Positions 10,841 through 22,100 of a DNA stretch of 64,000 nucleotides are shown piece by piece. Location of the stretch: the NCBI GenBank assembly GCA_030998015.1, contig JARWMV010000011.1:1-64000 (forward strand), read 5' to 3'. This stretch comes from Ceratorhiza oryzae-sativae (lineage: Eukaryota > Basidiomycota > Agaricomycetes > Cantharellales > Ceratobasidiaceae). The notes beneath the pieces were generated by a model. The model did no database searches. It saw only the letters and a list, made by a program, of their open reading frames with translations, and had not been told where the DNA came from. Numbering within the stretch: position 1 is the stretch's first letter; every line of letters begins with the position of its first letter. A program made the translations under genes and the position numbers.

Positions 10841-11165
10841 GCGGCAGAACGCCTTGTATCAGGCGACGAGCCCACTTGAGGGCTGATCGCGTAGCTTCAA
10901 CCAGGTCAGCAGCACCGCCCTGGTCTGGACGCGGAACCAAGGGGCCGGCATGGTTTCGGTCAGCTCTTTGGACCCTCAATCTGTCGGCATAGGCCGCATA
11001 GAAGTGGGTGAGGGGGCTTGGCTTGATACCGAGGGCGTTGGCGATGGCAATGCCGACCTCCACCCTTCGCTTGATCTGCTTGGCTGGGGTGTTGCCATGT
11101 TCGATCCATTTCTGCTTAGCATTGTTTACAGTTTTAGAGGTATTTGGGGACTGGGAAGAGAGCAT
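10841..11165 (-). CDS. Possible 5' exon or separate small ORF upstream of Rep
   Basis: A 130-codon frame starts with ATG at 11,165 and overlaps the Rep frame in another register. It encodes a basic, Ala-rich product with a possible helix (AADLVEATRSALKW). It has no recognised motif. It could be the first exon of the Rep gene, since a plausible splice acceptor with a CTGAT branch site precedes the Rep frame, or it could be the frame-shifted Rep N-terminus. Rep motif I was not seen in it, so the link is inferred from position only. Confidence 0.4.
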
Positions 11166-11662
11166 GAGAGTGCAGGTTATCTCAGGCCTTGTGCTTGTCT
11201 ATATAAGCTGCAAGGTCCGTTTTGATCATCACATGACTCCATCTTTCATTTGTTGTGATCACATGACCTTATTCCAGTGATGACGCATCTCCGAGGGGTG
11301 CCCTTCCATCCGTTCCTCCGCGTCAGCCTTGATCCTCGCTACACTCAGGGCCTCTGCTCCCCCACTTTGGTTGGTGCCCCCTCTCCGACCCCTCCGGTAG
11401 TTAGGGGATAGCGTATATTCACATGACTAGGCTAGGTCATGTGATTCCTGTGCTTTGTTGTTTGTTTTCTGGCAGGTGGTCACGTGACTAGGCTAGGTCA
11501 TGTGATTCCCGTGCTTTGTTGTTTGTTTTCCGGCAGATGGTCACATGTCTGTTGGTGTCACCTGACCAGACCTTGTTTTGATGTTTGTGCACGTTATTGT
11601 GTTGCACCGTGATTTTTAATGTTTGTGGTTTTGTTGTTTTCCTTCCTCATCCCGTCTTTACT
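11166..11662. promoter_or_regulatory. Divergent intergenic region with tandem palindromic repeats
   Basis: This 0.5-kb region separates the minus-strand Rep ORFs from a plus-strand gene. A roughly 61-bp unit is repeated. It contains the inverted repeat CACATGAC-TAGGCTAG-GTCATGTG at 11,420-11,443 and CACGTGAC-TAGGCTAG-GTCATGTG at 11,481-11,504, plus a partial third copy near 11,542. Further CACATGAC motifs lie near 11,230 and 11,263. It may be a two-way promoter or a relic of a viral-type origin with iterons. The TAATATTAC nonamer of geminivirus origins was not found. Confidence 0.55.
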
Positions 11663-12204
11663 ATGCGTGTTATTTCCCTTAACTACAATCCCCTTGACTG
11701 CACCTGCTGGTCTCTCCCTGAGGGGGAGTACTGCGCCTACTGTGATGCCGTGTGCGACGCCTCCCTTGAAGACTTCTATCGAGGTGTTGGGGACTGGTTC
11801 TTCTGTGGGGTGCCCAGTATGTGTGTTCGTTCTTTGTTGTTCTCACGTAGCTAACTTGTTCTGTAGAAGAGCGCATCCTCCTTGATGGTCGGGCCCATGA
11901 GGCCACCCTTGAGCGTGTCTGGGCGCTCGTTGATCAGGACCGCCAGTTATTTGAGCAGCAGCAACACCAGGCTGCCCTTGCTGAGTTTTTTGAGGAGGGC
12001 TCAGCCCCCTTGTTTGATGAGGCCTCACCCTTTGCGGCTTCTGGTTCTGGATGTTTCCAGAACTATATGGCCGATCTCCCAGGGGGGGAGGCCCCCTGGC
12101 TGTTGCCTGAGAACCGGGCTGGTGGTTCTGTGGCCCGTACTACTAGGAAGGATAAGCAGGCAAAAAAACCCTATACCCAGCCCCTCAAGGGCAAGAAAAA
12201 ATAG
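11663..12204 (+). CDS. Two-exon cargo gene, Cys-rich N-terminus and basic C-terminus, unknown
   Basis: Exon 1 is 11,663-11,816 and exon 2 is 11,867-12,204, joined across a 50-nt intron with a GTATGT donor and TGTAG acceptor; the frame is kept. The product is about 163 residues. The first 45 residues hold several Cys (CTCW, CAYCDAVCD), possibly a metal-binding knot. A Gln/Glu-rich helical middle follows, and the end is strongly basic (KGKKK). I do not recognise the family. It runs opposite to the retrotransposon and diverges from Rep across the palindromic repeats. A role as the second gene of an ambisense viral unit is only a guess from layout. Confidence 0.6.
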
Positions 12205-12286
12205 AAACATTTTGAAATGTATTATTATATGATTATGGAGATTATTCTTAAGACATTCCAAAAAAAACGTGTGATAGGCCCGATAA

Positions 12287-13105
12287 TCACAGGGGCTCCG
12301 GGGCCAGCAGGGGCACTTCCTCCAAGGTGCCTGCCAGCTCATCCTCCCATTTGGCCCAATCTGTTTGGACTCCCTCTTGGGCTGGGTCCGGGGTTGGTTC
12401 CTTTATCGTTACTCTCGGCTCCTCCTCCTTCACCACCAGGGACTCCAGGCTTGCCGTGAGGCTCAACATATCTGTGTCGTAACCGTGCAGGTTTGGGCGT
12501 ACCTTCACCCAGTTACGGAAGTCGGCCAAGTTTGCTTCCTTCAACCTGATGGCAGTAAACATTTCATCAGTGGTAGTGGCCTCAAGCAGTCCCACATACG
12601 GTGCCGCCGGTGCCAGCTTCCACTGCTCCAACAGTGCCTTTGCCCGGCGCTCCACCTCCCAGTCCCCTCCGTCTGCCATTTGGCCTGTGGCCCTCCTCTG
12701 TTGCCTTGCTGCCTTGGTCACCACGTCGACTGTTGGTCCCACGATATTGTCGACGACATACATCGGTGTTCTTAACAAGGCGTTTCTCGTCGTTGGCTTC
12801 CGGCTTCCATGCCATGTCAGGACCCCTAACCTGGGATCCAGGTACTTGTCATCGTCAATCCAGTTCCTTTCATCCCTTAACTTCTTTGGGATGTACACTA
12901 GGTTAGCCCCTGGCAACAGTCGTTCGGCGTACCTCTGGGCGTCTTCCACACTGGAGCAGTACATCCCTGGTTTAGGACGATTTTCCCTGCCAGGGTAGGG
13001 TGCTGGCCGCCTGGTGGTGGGTGGCTGCCGAAGTGGGGCCACCTGATTTTCGGCAAGTGGGGTGTAACGGTTGGGATGTGCGATTGGGTGAGTGACGAAA
13101 GGCAT
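12287..13105 (-). CDS. Cargo ORF of 272 residues, unknown function
   Basis: An uninterrupted frame starts with ATG at 13,105, about 90 bp after the integrase stop. It encodes a Pro/Arg-rich N-terminus, a central region with the motifs YCSSVEDAQRYAER and PMYVVDNIVGPTVDVV, and an acidic C-terminus. There is no signal peptide, membrane segment or zinc cluster. Its GC content is higher than that of pol. Extra ORFs downstream of integrase in LTR elements are sometimes env-like, but this has none of the hydrophobic segments expected of an envelope. Its transcription in the element's direction fits co-expression with pol. It converges tail to tail with the 163-residue gene. Confidence 0.6.
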   Translation of the reverse strand: MPFVTHPIAHPNRYTPLAENQVAPLRQPPTTRRPAPYPGRENRPKPGMYCSSVEDAQRYAERLLPGANLVYIPKKLRDERNWIDDDKYLDPRLGVLTWHGSRKPTTRNALLRTPMYVVDNIVGPTVDVVTKAARQQRRATGQMADGGDWEVERRAKALLEQWKLAPAAPYVGLLEATTTDEMFTAIRLKEANLADFRNWVKVRPNLHGYDTDMLSLTASLESLVVKEEEPRVTIKEPTPDPAQEGVQTDWAKWEDELAGTLEEVPLLAPEPL

Positions 13106-13192
13106 GCTTTTGGGGTTTCGCAGGTGTGTTGTGGTGCAAGTGAGGTAGTAGAGCAGGCTCTGGCCTTTCTTGGGTATCCTGGATGGCTCCTT

Positions 13193-14578
13193 TTAAAGCT
13201 TTCCAGATCCTCGTTTGGTTCTCTTTGGCCTGCCTTTCGAGTCACCTGAGTGCTGACTTGTCTTGACTGGCATTGGTGCGTCTGGTAAGCGCCTTTGCAA
13301 GTCATTTAGAACCTCTTTCATGTCAGCAAACTTGCTGGCACGTTCCATTGTGTCTTCTATTGGGTCGTAGCCCTTCCATCTGATTTGGTAAAACAGCTTG
13401 CCATTCCGCCATTCATAATTTGCAATGTGGTCCACCTCGTATTCCTCCTCTCCTTTTTCCGTTATGATTGGTGGTGGTTTGGCCTGCCTTCTTCGGAAGT
13501 CTTTATCTTCTGTGAATGGCGAGAGGAGATTTACATGGAATACATTGTGTACACGTATGGTTTTAGGTAGGTCCAGGCGATATGCATGGGATGAGATCTT
13601 TTCTGTGATTTCAAAGGGCCCCCCTTTTCGGTTGTCCAGTTTCTTGGAGGGTCTCTTGGACGAGAGGTTTGTTAGGAGCAGCCAAACCTTGTCTCCTACC
13701 TTGAATTCCCTCCCTTTCTTTTCCATTTGTTGGTGTAATTCCATTGAGGCTCTTGCCTCATCCCATACCTTTTCCATTTGATTACGCATGTTGTCTGCAG
13801 CGGGTGCCTCAGATGGTTCTTCTCCCTCTCGGACAACCCATCTTGGGTTTTTTCCATATACTGTTTCAAATGGGGTTTGTCCTGTTGTAGCATTTACGTG
13901 GTTGTTATGGCAGAATTCGGCAATGGGTAACCATTTTACCCAATCATCTTGTCTATAATTGCAGAAGGTTCTTAAGAACCCTTCTACCCATTGATTTGTC
14001 CTTTCCGACAGACCATCTGTTTCTGGATGGAAAGCAGTGGAGAATCTGGGCTTTGTCCCAATTCCTTTGTATAGGGCTTTAGGAATTGGCTGTTAAAGGT
14101 TGGCCCTCGGTCTGAGACAGTGGTTTCTGGGGTCCCGTGATGTCTCCATACTTCCCTTATGAATATTTCTGCCAGTTCTTCTGCATTGGTGCTCTCCAGA
14201 CATGGTACAAAATGGGCCTGCCGGGAGAAGCGATCTACAACTGTCAATACTGTCGTACCCCTTTGAGACAGGTAATTTGACGATGAAATCATATGCGACA
14301 TCTGCCCATGGTTTCCATGGGATTGGTAAGGACTTCAGGGGAGTGCCTTGTTTGTGTCCTTTGCTTCTTTGACACGTTTCACAAGATTCCACGTATCGGT
14401 TTACTTGGGCCTTCATTCCTGGCCAATAGTAATCCCTTGATAGTAATTCTAGTGTTCGGGCTTGTCCCTGATGACCTGCCACTGGGGCGTCATGGCACTC
14501 CTCAAGGAGACTCAACCTCAAGTCCTTGTCATCTGGGATGTAGAGCCTATCGTCATACCTTAATAGGCCCTCCTTCAT
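13193..14578 (-). pseudogene. Integrase with chromodomain of the retrotransposon (frameshifted)
   Basis: Three frames together give the usual order. First is an HHCC zinc-binding module (H-x-A-P-V-A-G-H and CETC). Then comes the DDE core with VDRFS and SDRG, and the TDG part is reached only after a shift near 14,030. Last are the C-terminal beta region (VGDKVWLL) and a chromodomain (EYEVDHI..FYQIRWKGY) at about 13,340-13,480. The chromodomain's usual TWEP is TMER here. Shifts lie near 14,265 and 14,030. Chromodomain integrases guide insertion to histone-marked heterochromatin. Confidence 0.9.
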
Positions 14579-15912
14579 TTCATACCGTCTAAATTCCTTC
14601 TGTACTGAGGGCGGTAGTTGTTCTTATTTGCCACACTCAGCCTTAAGGATCTGATAGATTCGTCTTCTTCCTGAGCTTCTTTAAGCTCTTCCCAGAAATT
14701 CCCCTGTACTTCTGCCATGAAACCTATGAACCTTTCTTCTGGAATCATGATCTGTGGTTCCATAGGGGTATCCCCATGGTCGCTCCTTCTGGAAAGGGCA
14801 TCTGGCTTCTGTGAGAGTTTCCCTGGTCTATACACAATCTGAAAATTGAAGGGTGCCAGAGTGAGATACCATCTGGCATGCCTTCTATTCCACATCTGGG
14901 CATTTTGCCAGTACTGGAGGTTCCTATGGTCAGTGTATATCACAATAGGTTCCTCTGTCCCTTCTAAGTATAACCTCCAGTGCTCTAAGGACCTAACAAT
15001 TGCAAGCAACTCCTTGTCGTAGGTGTCATAATTTTTCTCTGGTGGGGTGAAGCTCTTCGATAGGAAGGCAATTGGATGCAATCGGTTGTCATCACCCTTT
15101 TGGCTTAGTACCGCCCCCATGGCCACTCCTGAGGCGTCTGTTTCCAGTATGTATGGCCTGTTTGGGTTTGGGTGGATCAGGACCGGTTCTCTTGCTACTG
15201 CTTCTTTGATAGCTTCAAATGCTTCCTGTTGTTTTCTTTCCCACAGGAATTTGACATCTTTTTGGGTGAGATCTGTGAGGGGTTTGGCTAAGGTACTAAA
15301 CTTCTCTATCCACCTTCTATAGAACCCCACGAAGCCTAGGAAGGCTTGGACTTCTTTTACTGTGTTAGGTTCTGGCCATTCTAGAACTGCCTTTACCTTT
15401 TCCTTTTCCATCGATATCCCTTCTGGGGATATGACAATTCCAATGAAGCTTACCTCCTTCACAAAGAACTGACACTTGTGTGGTTTGAGGAAGAGGTGGT
15501 TTTCCCTCATTCTTCTTAACACTTCCCTGACATGTTGTACGTGTTCTTCCCTGTTTCTGGAAAACACTAGTACATCGTCCATGTAGATTACCACATAATC
15601 GTCTATTATGTCACGGAACTTTTCCATCATGAACCTGGTAAAGGTTCTTGGTCCTTCTTTTACTCCGAATGGCATGACCAAGCATTCAAACTGGCCTTCT
15701 CCTGTCCTGAAAGCTGTTTTCCATTCGTCTCCCTCTTTTACCCTGATGTTGTTGAACCCCCATCGAACATCCATTTTTGAATAGATGGTTGCATCCTTCA
15801 GTCTCTCAATCAATTCTATTTGGATTGGAAGTGGAAACCTGTCTGGCTTGGTGATGTCATTCATCTTACGGTAGTCGACTACCAACCTAAGCCCTCCATC
15901 TGCTTTGTTCAC
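14575..15912 (-). pseudogene. Reverse transcriptase and RNase H of the retrotransposon
   Basis: The 445-codon open frame covers RT and RNase H. RT shows LVVDYRKMND, the catalytic YMDDVL (Y-x-D-D) and the SFIGIVIS thumb-side motif. RNase H shows LETDASGVAMGAV and YTDHRNLQYW, typical of Ty3/gypsy. The N-terminal RT residues are read in the protease frame because a single base is missing near 16,007. The 3' end is shifted against integrase near 14,580. Both enzymatic domains look internally intact in sequence. Confidence 0.93.
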
Positions 15913-16489
15913 ATAGAAACAGGGTGCAGCTACAACTGACTGGCTGGGCCTTATTTTCCCGTTTCTTAGTTCCTCCTCTAGGTACTCCCTGAGCGCCTTT
16001 GTTTCTGCTGGACATACTGTACCTCTTTGCAGGCTTTGGCAGCTCCGCTCCCTCGATCAGGTCCATTTTGAAGTCTAGGTTACCTCGGTGGGGTGGAAGT
16101 TCTCGGAAACCTTCTTCCCCAAATAGGTCTTCAAAATCCCTAAATTCTTCTGGGATTTGTAGGCTTTCACTTGCTGCCCTTGCCTTGATTTCGTCTGGGT
16201 ATGAGATGGTAAGGTCTTTCCAATCTATGATAGGTTCTGCTTCTTCAAGCCATTCTTTCCCTAGGACTATGTCTGTGTCACCTAGGGTCATTACATAAAG
16301 GGAGCATTTTAGTGTCTTCCCTTCCACTTCGATGTTTAGTTCTGCCCTTTCTTCTATGGCATCCTTGATTTCATTTCCATCAATGGCCACAATTGATTTC
16401 TTGTGTTTGAGGGGAGTGGTTGGAATCCCTTTTTCCCTTGAATAGGCCTTATCGATGAAGTTGGTTGAAGATCCTGAGTCAATCAGCGT
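15887..16489 (-). pseudogene. Aspartic protease region of the retrotransposon
   Basis: The protease active-site motif LIDSGSS lies at about 16,465-16,485. A flap-side block (TDIVLGKEWL) and the protease-RT linker follow. A TAA at 16,490-16,492 stands two codons before LIDSG and cuts it off from gag, and the linker runs into the wrong frame near 16,007. The protease would normally cleave the Gag-Pol precursor inside the particle. Confidence 0.85.
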
Positions 16490-16616
16490 TTAGCTGGTTC
16501 CATGATTCCCTCTACCGTAGTGTATATTATTGATTGATTACTAGACTTCTTGAGGTAACATACATCTGCGGTAGGGGTTATATTGGGGTCCTCCAACATG
16601 GAAGTGGTAGGACCAA

Positions 16617-18451
16617 TTAGTTTTCCGACTCAGAGCTGCTTTCTTCCTCAACTTGTCTGCTGGCCTTCCCTTGTATCTTAGCTTTGTCGTAGGTCCACTG
16701 GCCTCGGCACTCCTTCAGGACATGCCCTGATTTACCGCATTTGATACAGAGTCCTTCTTTCCTTCGCCTGTCCTTTTCACTGTTTGGTATCCTTACCATG
16801 TTGTTGGTTTGGGTATTCCCCTGTTTGCCGCTGGTCCCTAAAGGCTTGTTCCCCCTTGTTTGTATTTCGCTGGTGCCCAGGTTGAATTTGATGAGTTGCT
16901 GGTCCTTGTATTCATTTTCTGGTTTGCAAACTGCATGTCATCCATTTTGCAGGCAAAGTCAATTAATTGATCTAAGGTATATGATGGACCTTCAGCCTCA
17001 TTTGCCAGTACTTCAATCCTTAAGATCTCTTGTCGTACTTCGGGTTTTAACCCTTCCCTGAATTGGTCCTTGAGGGCTTCCTGGTTCCAGTCTACCTCTT
17101 GGATCAGGATCCGGAATTGGGTAGCATAATCCAATGCACTCTTGGTCTGTGTTAATTTCCTTAGTTTCCGGATGGTCTTTTCCTTTATGACTGGGTCATT
17201 AAAAGCATCCAGGAATCCCTTCCTGAAATCCTTCCAGGATGCAAGAATACCTGTGTGTTCGCCTGCTAGTAGTTTCCGGCGGTAAGGTTGTGCCCAGTTT
17301 GCTGCTTCCCCATCCTCCATGTTCATTAGCACAGCAGATATCTTTTTTCGGTCATCAAAGGCTGATTCGTCATAGTCAGCAAAGAAAAGTTCCATGCTGA
17401 TTATGAAGTTCTCTGCTTCCTTCCCCTTTTTCCCATTAAATTTGCTGGGTCTCCCTAGTCTCGCCTCCTTAGGAGTGTGGTTTGCAGCAAGGGTAGGTTG
17501 GTTTGCTTGGGATGGAGGTTCTGTTCGGGGTCTTATTGTGGACTCAGCCTGGAAGGTTCTTCCCAGAAAAGGTGTTCGTACTGGGGAGGCTGAGGGGGAT
17601 CGTGAGGGGCTTCCTATGACCACCCTAGTTCTTCCCCTGGTTTCTTCTGTCCTTTCCCTTGGCCTTCCTGCTTCAGTTGTTTTCCGGAGCTCATTTCCTA
17701 GATCGGTTACCCGTTGTTCTAGTGCGATTAGGATCTCCCCTGTGTTTTCGGTTTTCTTCTCTAAGCTTTCGAGCTTTCGCTCTTGCATTCCCAGTACCCG
17801 GTTTATTTCCATGGAGATGTCCTTTAATTCTTTTATCAGGTTCCCCATTTCTGCTTTTAGGTCGTCCTGGTTCTTTGCCACATAGAGGACATTTTTGTTG
17901 GATGTTTCCATAGACCTTACCATCCAGTCCACGTTTCCTTCTTGTCGGGTTAGTGATATTTGACACTGATTTATACCCGTGATTGCCTTTTCTAGTTCCC
18001 TATGATTATTGTCTCTAAGTTCCTTGAGCCCCGCCCTGATGGCTGTGGCAATGGTGTGAATAGGGTTGGCAGTGGCTATGGTTCCGGGACCTGGCTGGGG
18101 TTGTGTCCTTGCCTCTTCCGCCAAGGCCGTGCCTTGTTCGTATATGGTTCGGGTCATATCTTCTACCTCATCCCTCTCTGGATTTGAGATATCTTCTGGG
18201 TCTGGATTTATCAGGTGAATTGGCGGTTGAGGGCTGCGGAGTGGTATTCCCCCTATTTCCCCTCCCAGGATGGGGGCCCGAGTGGGGTTGGGTTGAGCCA
18301 CTGGTCGTGGGTTTTGTGGCAACCCCCCTGGCATTCCTTGGAGGGTCTCATCTGGGTTACCTTCAGCCTCTGGGGAAGCAATGGGTTTGGGTGATTGTGG
18401 CCTACTATTTGCCACTCTGCTTTGAGATCGAGTTTGTGGTCTCTGTGACAT
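16617..18451 (-). pseudogene. Gag (capsid and zinc knuckle), frameshifted near the 3' end
   Basis: The 537-codon frame from the ATG at 18,451 has a Pro/Ser-rich head, a coiled-coil stretch (about residues 190-260) and a retrotransposon-gag capsid core (FNGKKGKEAENFI and WKDFRKGFLDAF). The nucleocapsid zinc knuckle C-x2-C-x4-H-x4-C (CIKCGKSGHVLKEC) lies at 16,617-16,799 in another frame, so a shift lies between about 16,800 and 16,840. Gag forms the particle that packages element RNA. Confidence 0.9.
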
Positions 18452-18572
18452 AGTTTCTTTGTGTTCTCTTATGTATCACAGGAGTTAGCTGGTTTTCTCG
18501 TGTACTCAGCCCTTAGTATCTGTGCAGTATACTTATGTTCGCCACTAGTTAAGTTAAGAGCTTGCTTTATAA

Positions 18573-19143
18573 TGTGTGACCCTCTGGAGGCTCCCTTGTG
18601 GAGCACTTAAGTAGTGGCTGCGTTGACGGTTTGGTGCTATGCAGTATGTATTGAGTGTTCTAGTTACAGTGTTTGCTATGGTCTATGGTGGTTGACGAGT
18701 AAAGCAAGCTGAGGTCCAGTCTTGCTTTATCCTCCTTATATATACCTGTGGCTGCGGTGGCTGCGGACGTATTATCTAAGCACACTCCGCAGTAGTAGGT
18801 TATGTACAGTACTATGGGTTAGGTAATTGTTTGTCCTAAGTTTGTGCGGCTCCGAATCTTATAGAGCCGCGCAAGGTCCAAGGGTCATGTGACCTTTTTG
18901 GACTTAAGCACCTGGCGCTTAATCGCTGGATAAGCGCCAAGGTCATGTGACAACTCGCTCCTCGCTCCAGGTAACATGGGAGAGAAACACTGGAGCAAGT
19001 TCAGGGTAACCACTGGCGCTTAATCGTTGGGTAAGCGCCGAGATCACGTGATCCTGTTTATGGTTTGTTCCGCTTCGGGAAAAATGCCATAAATCTGTAC
19101 AATATTCGGTTGTTAGGTTATGTCTGCTAGGCAGGTCATAACA
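18573..19143 (-). repeat. 5' LTR of the retrotransposon, 571 bp
   Basis: It matches the LTR at 8,658-9,537 along its length except for the missing three 100-bp units. Its outer end (TAACA at 19,143) touches TGAAC at 19,144-19,148. A minus-strand TATA-like motif sits near 18,731-18,742, consistent with promoter function. Base differences between the LTRs are frequent enough to show that the insertion is not new. Confidence 0.92.
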
Positions 19144-19148
19144 TGAAC
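19144..19148. other. Target-site duplication TGAAC, right copy
   Basis: It is identical to 8,653-8,657. If one copy and the element are ignored, the host transposase frame continues without a shift. Confidence 0.9.
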
Positions 19149-22100
19149 TCACTCTAGCTGAACCAATTCAACCTACTTCAGTGCTGTTTCCACTTCTCTC
19201 TGGGCTACGCTTATTCAATATGTTGGTTGGTGAACATGAGCTTACAGGTGACAAAGATTATAAACATATCTTTAAGCACTTGAGGAATCTTCTCATTGGC
19301 ACACTAGGGACTTTTATTGATGGCGTTCATGTTACTACAGCAGTCTTATGCTTGCATCTTTGTGACGGCAGCGTTTCAAAGACCCAAATTGACTATATGC
19401 TAAGCCCTGACGACAAACAAGATGTCACACTTGCTGTTCAGCTCCTCCAGAGCGTTGCTAATCTACCTCTGCCTGCCCAAGATGACAAACCAGCTTATGC
19501 ACAAAGTAGGCGTGCATTGAACATACTGGGATTACTTGTAGATCTGATTATCAAGCCATATACCAACATATCTTTGTCTCTTTCTACACAGCTAGAGAAA
19601 CTCTCTTCTGCAGCGCATTTGGTACTATGGCTATATACCCGCTCTTCTAAGTCTGCTTGCTTTTTGCTGCTTCAGCTCTATGGAGACATAATGGTTATGA
19701 TCAAGAACACTTATATATGTTTTGCTAAAGCTAAAGTTAAGAATCCCCAGGGCTCATTCTGGTTGACGCTTCTGGGTACAGACTGCTTGGAAGCTGCTTT
19801 TGGGATTGTTAGAACAATGATTGGGAATGATGCAAATGCCAATGTATTACAGCTGGCTAGTCGACTCTCTAGTGCAACAACCTGTGCTAATATCCTAGCT
19901 GAGCATCCGGAGTGGGATTGTGCACCCCACCATTTGAAGCTTTGCTCAGTTGACTTGTCTAGCATATCTGATACACCTACGGTAGACCACATAAGCCCAA
20001 GTGTCTGGAAGGGCAATTTATGTGTTGAAAATGTCCACCCTCTTACATGCTGGCAGAAAGGTCGACAGATACTTGGCAAACTCCTACCTGTCGCAATCAC
20101 ATCTATTATAGAGGAAGACTTAGCAAAACTGGCAAGTAACACTTCAGTGGACATCCTTGTGCCATTTGGTGAGCTTGTGATGAATCGTTCATGCAGGCCT
20201 GAGTCTCTAGAGATGGAGGTATCAGACATTGACTATGCTGGAGACCATGCTAGCAGCTCTTTGCCGATGCCTGTAGATCCTTCTCATCTTGATCTAGAAG
20301 ATCTGGCTGGTGCTGACCACACTGAAGAAACGCCTGGTGCGCCTTCGCCCTATCTCAAGCTGGATAATGGAGAAACAGTCCACAAAGCTCGAGTAATCAG
20401 CCAGCTTTTTTTCAACTCCAGGCGAAATTCCACTGATCGCCTCAGCCGTGTTGCTGGATTATCCAAATACGCAGTTTCAGCCAAGAGAACCAATTCATCT
20501 GGTATTATCGACCATGATTCAGCACTGGGAGAGCCTGCACTCCATGTCAACGATCCTGCAGCCACCTTGCTTCACTGTGGATTGCATATATTTTTGGCTA
20601 TCTTACAAATCAATCAACTTCAGTATGATGATATCTCAGTTCTCGAAATGACAACAGCTTGTTTGGGTGAGGCCATTGCTGATGCGACAGCTCAGATACT
20701 TTGTCTGGCTCTGTTTAGCATTTCTGTTTCTCAGGTGGCAAGTTCTGAGATAGACTGGAAGTGGATGCATAAATATGGTGCAGTGATCAAGATACCTGGT
20801 CGATTTATACAGCCAGTCAACCCTGCACTACTAGCCTCTGATACATGCAATGCTATGTATGTTTTCAGTACTAATGATCTCCTGGGAATTACTGCCTTGC
20901 TTGCCAACCAGTTATCGCCTAGAGATCTTTTGGAGCTCCCTCAAGTTGCTCAAACTGATTGTTTCCCTTACCTTCATGCCGGTTAGTCTCACTTCTATCA
21001 GAGCTTATGCATTATCTCAACTTTGTTGATACATTACAGGTAAAGCATGCTTTGTGTATGAGCAAGAGGCAGACACTCACAATACTAGTTGCACTCACAA
21101 TCATAGCACTTGCCCATCATGTATTTCTCCTGCTGTTCAGCTGAATCGGTCTAAGCCCCCACAAGTTCTTGAACACATGGGTGCTCACATCTTATTTGAC
21201 ACACTAGTTAACTGAGCTACTCAACCATGTGGGTTTTGCTTGCAGCCCTCTGCAAGCTGTCCAATCTTTTTGCTTCATAGGAAGGGCAAAGAAGCGAGCC
21301 TACAGATTGATCTGGCTCAGTCAAAGAGCTGCCCTTATGCAACAAGGTTCTCTTACAAAGCTGCATCCCAGTCTAAACCAGCCTCCCCATGCTCAAATGT
21401 ACCCCCAGTCTGCAATCTTTGCTCTTGAGATTCGCCTGCAATCTGGAGGTACAATTTTGAGGAGCACCTCAGAATTAGCCATCCTTTGGCTAATTGGAGC
21501 GCATACATTGACCTATTTCGACTTTCAGAGTTGGAAATTGCTGCCATGCAAATCACTTGGGATCAGCGTCGAACAGCCCCTCGACTTGCTCAAGGTAGGG
21601 TGGCTGGCCCTGAACTGGCAATATCTGAAGCGCACAGCTCTTGCATGGTCTTACGGTCAGTAGGAATCAACCAGCTGTATATCTATTACCTGATCAAAAT
21701 AAGCAGAACGATTGAGCTGCCAAAAAGGGATGAACAAGTCACTGACAACCTGGATCAAGACCCGAATCATGAAAGCACCACTTCAAGTGATGACAATGAA
21801 ATACTGGATAAATACAGCATGGAAATCGATACAATAGATGGTACATGCAGCCAACTCAGATCTTGTTGCGTTTTAACTGGCTCCTACCATACGATCCTAT
21901 ATCTATGTCAACCTCACTCTTTACTACAACTATAGTATCAAATTGCAGTGGGCGCACAAGGAAACAACGTCCCATATTGGACAAAATCACTGCATGTTAT
22001 ATGTGCAACATTAAGGTTACAGAGGAAGAGATTAAAGCAAACAAATTACCAGGTGCTGTTCCATGTGTGATGATGTGCAGTAACAGACACTGCAAAACAA

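Larger units (their letters stand above)
8658..19143 (-). mobile_element. Ty3/gypsy chromovirus LTR retrotransposon carrying a three-gene cargo including a Rep gene
   Basis: The element is 10.5 kb and bounded by LTRs at 8,658-9,537 and 18,573-19,143. TGAAC duplications flank it and it sits inside a transposase-like gene. On the minus strand the order is LTR, gag, protease, reverse transcriptase, RNase H, integrase, chromodomain, then a 3.6-kb cargo block, polypurine tract and LTR. The pol region carries at least five lesions: shifts near 16,820, 16,007, 14,580, 14,265 and 14,030, plus a TAA at 16,490-16,492. This copy is therefore not autonomous. The cargo is visibly GC-richer than pol. A tRNA primer-binding site was not recognised next to the 18,573 LTR end. 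Confidence 0.93.

Noticed and set aside
11166..11662. Geminivirus-type origin nonanucleotide
   Set aside because: No TAATATTAC or close variant was found in the cargo block; only palindromic repeats are present.
12287..13105. Envelope-like gene of the retrotransposon
   Set aside because: No signal peptide, membrane anchor or cysteine pattern is seen.
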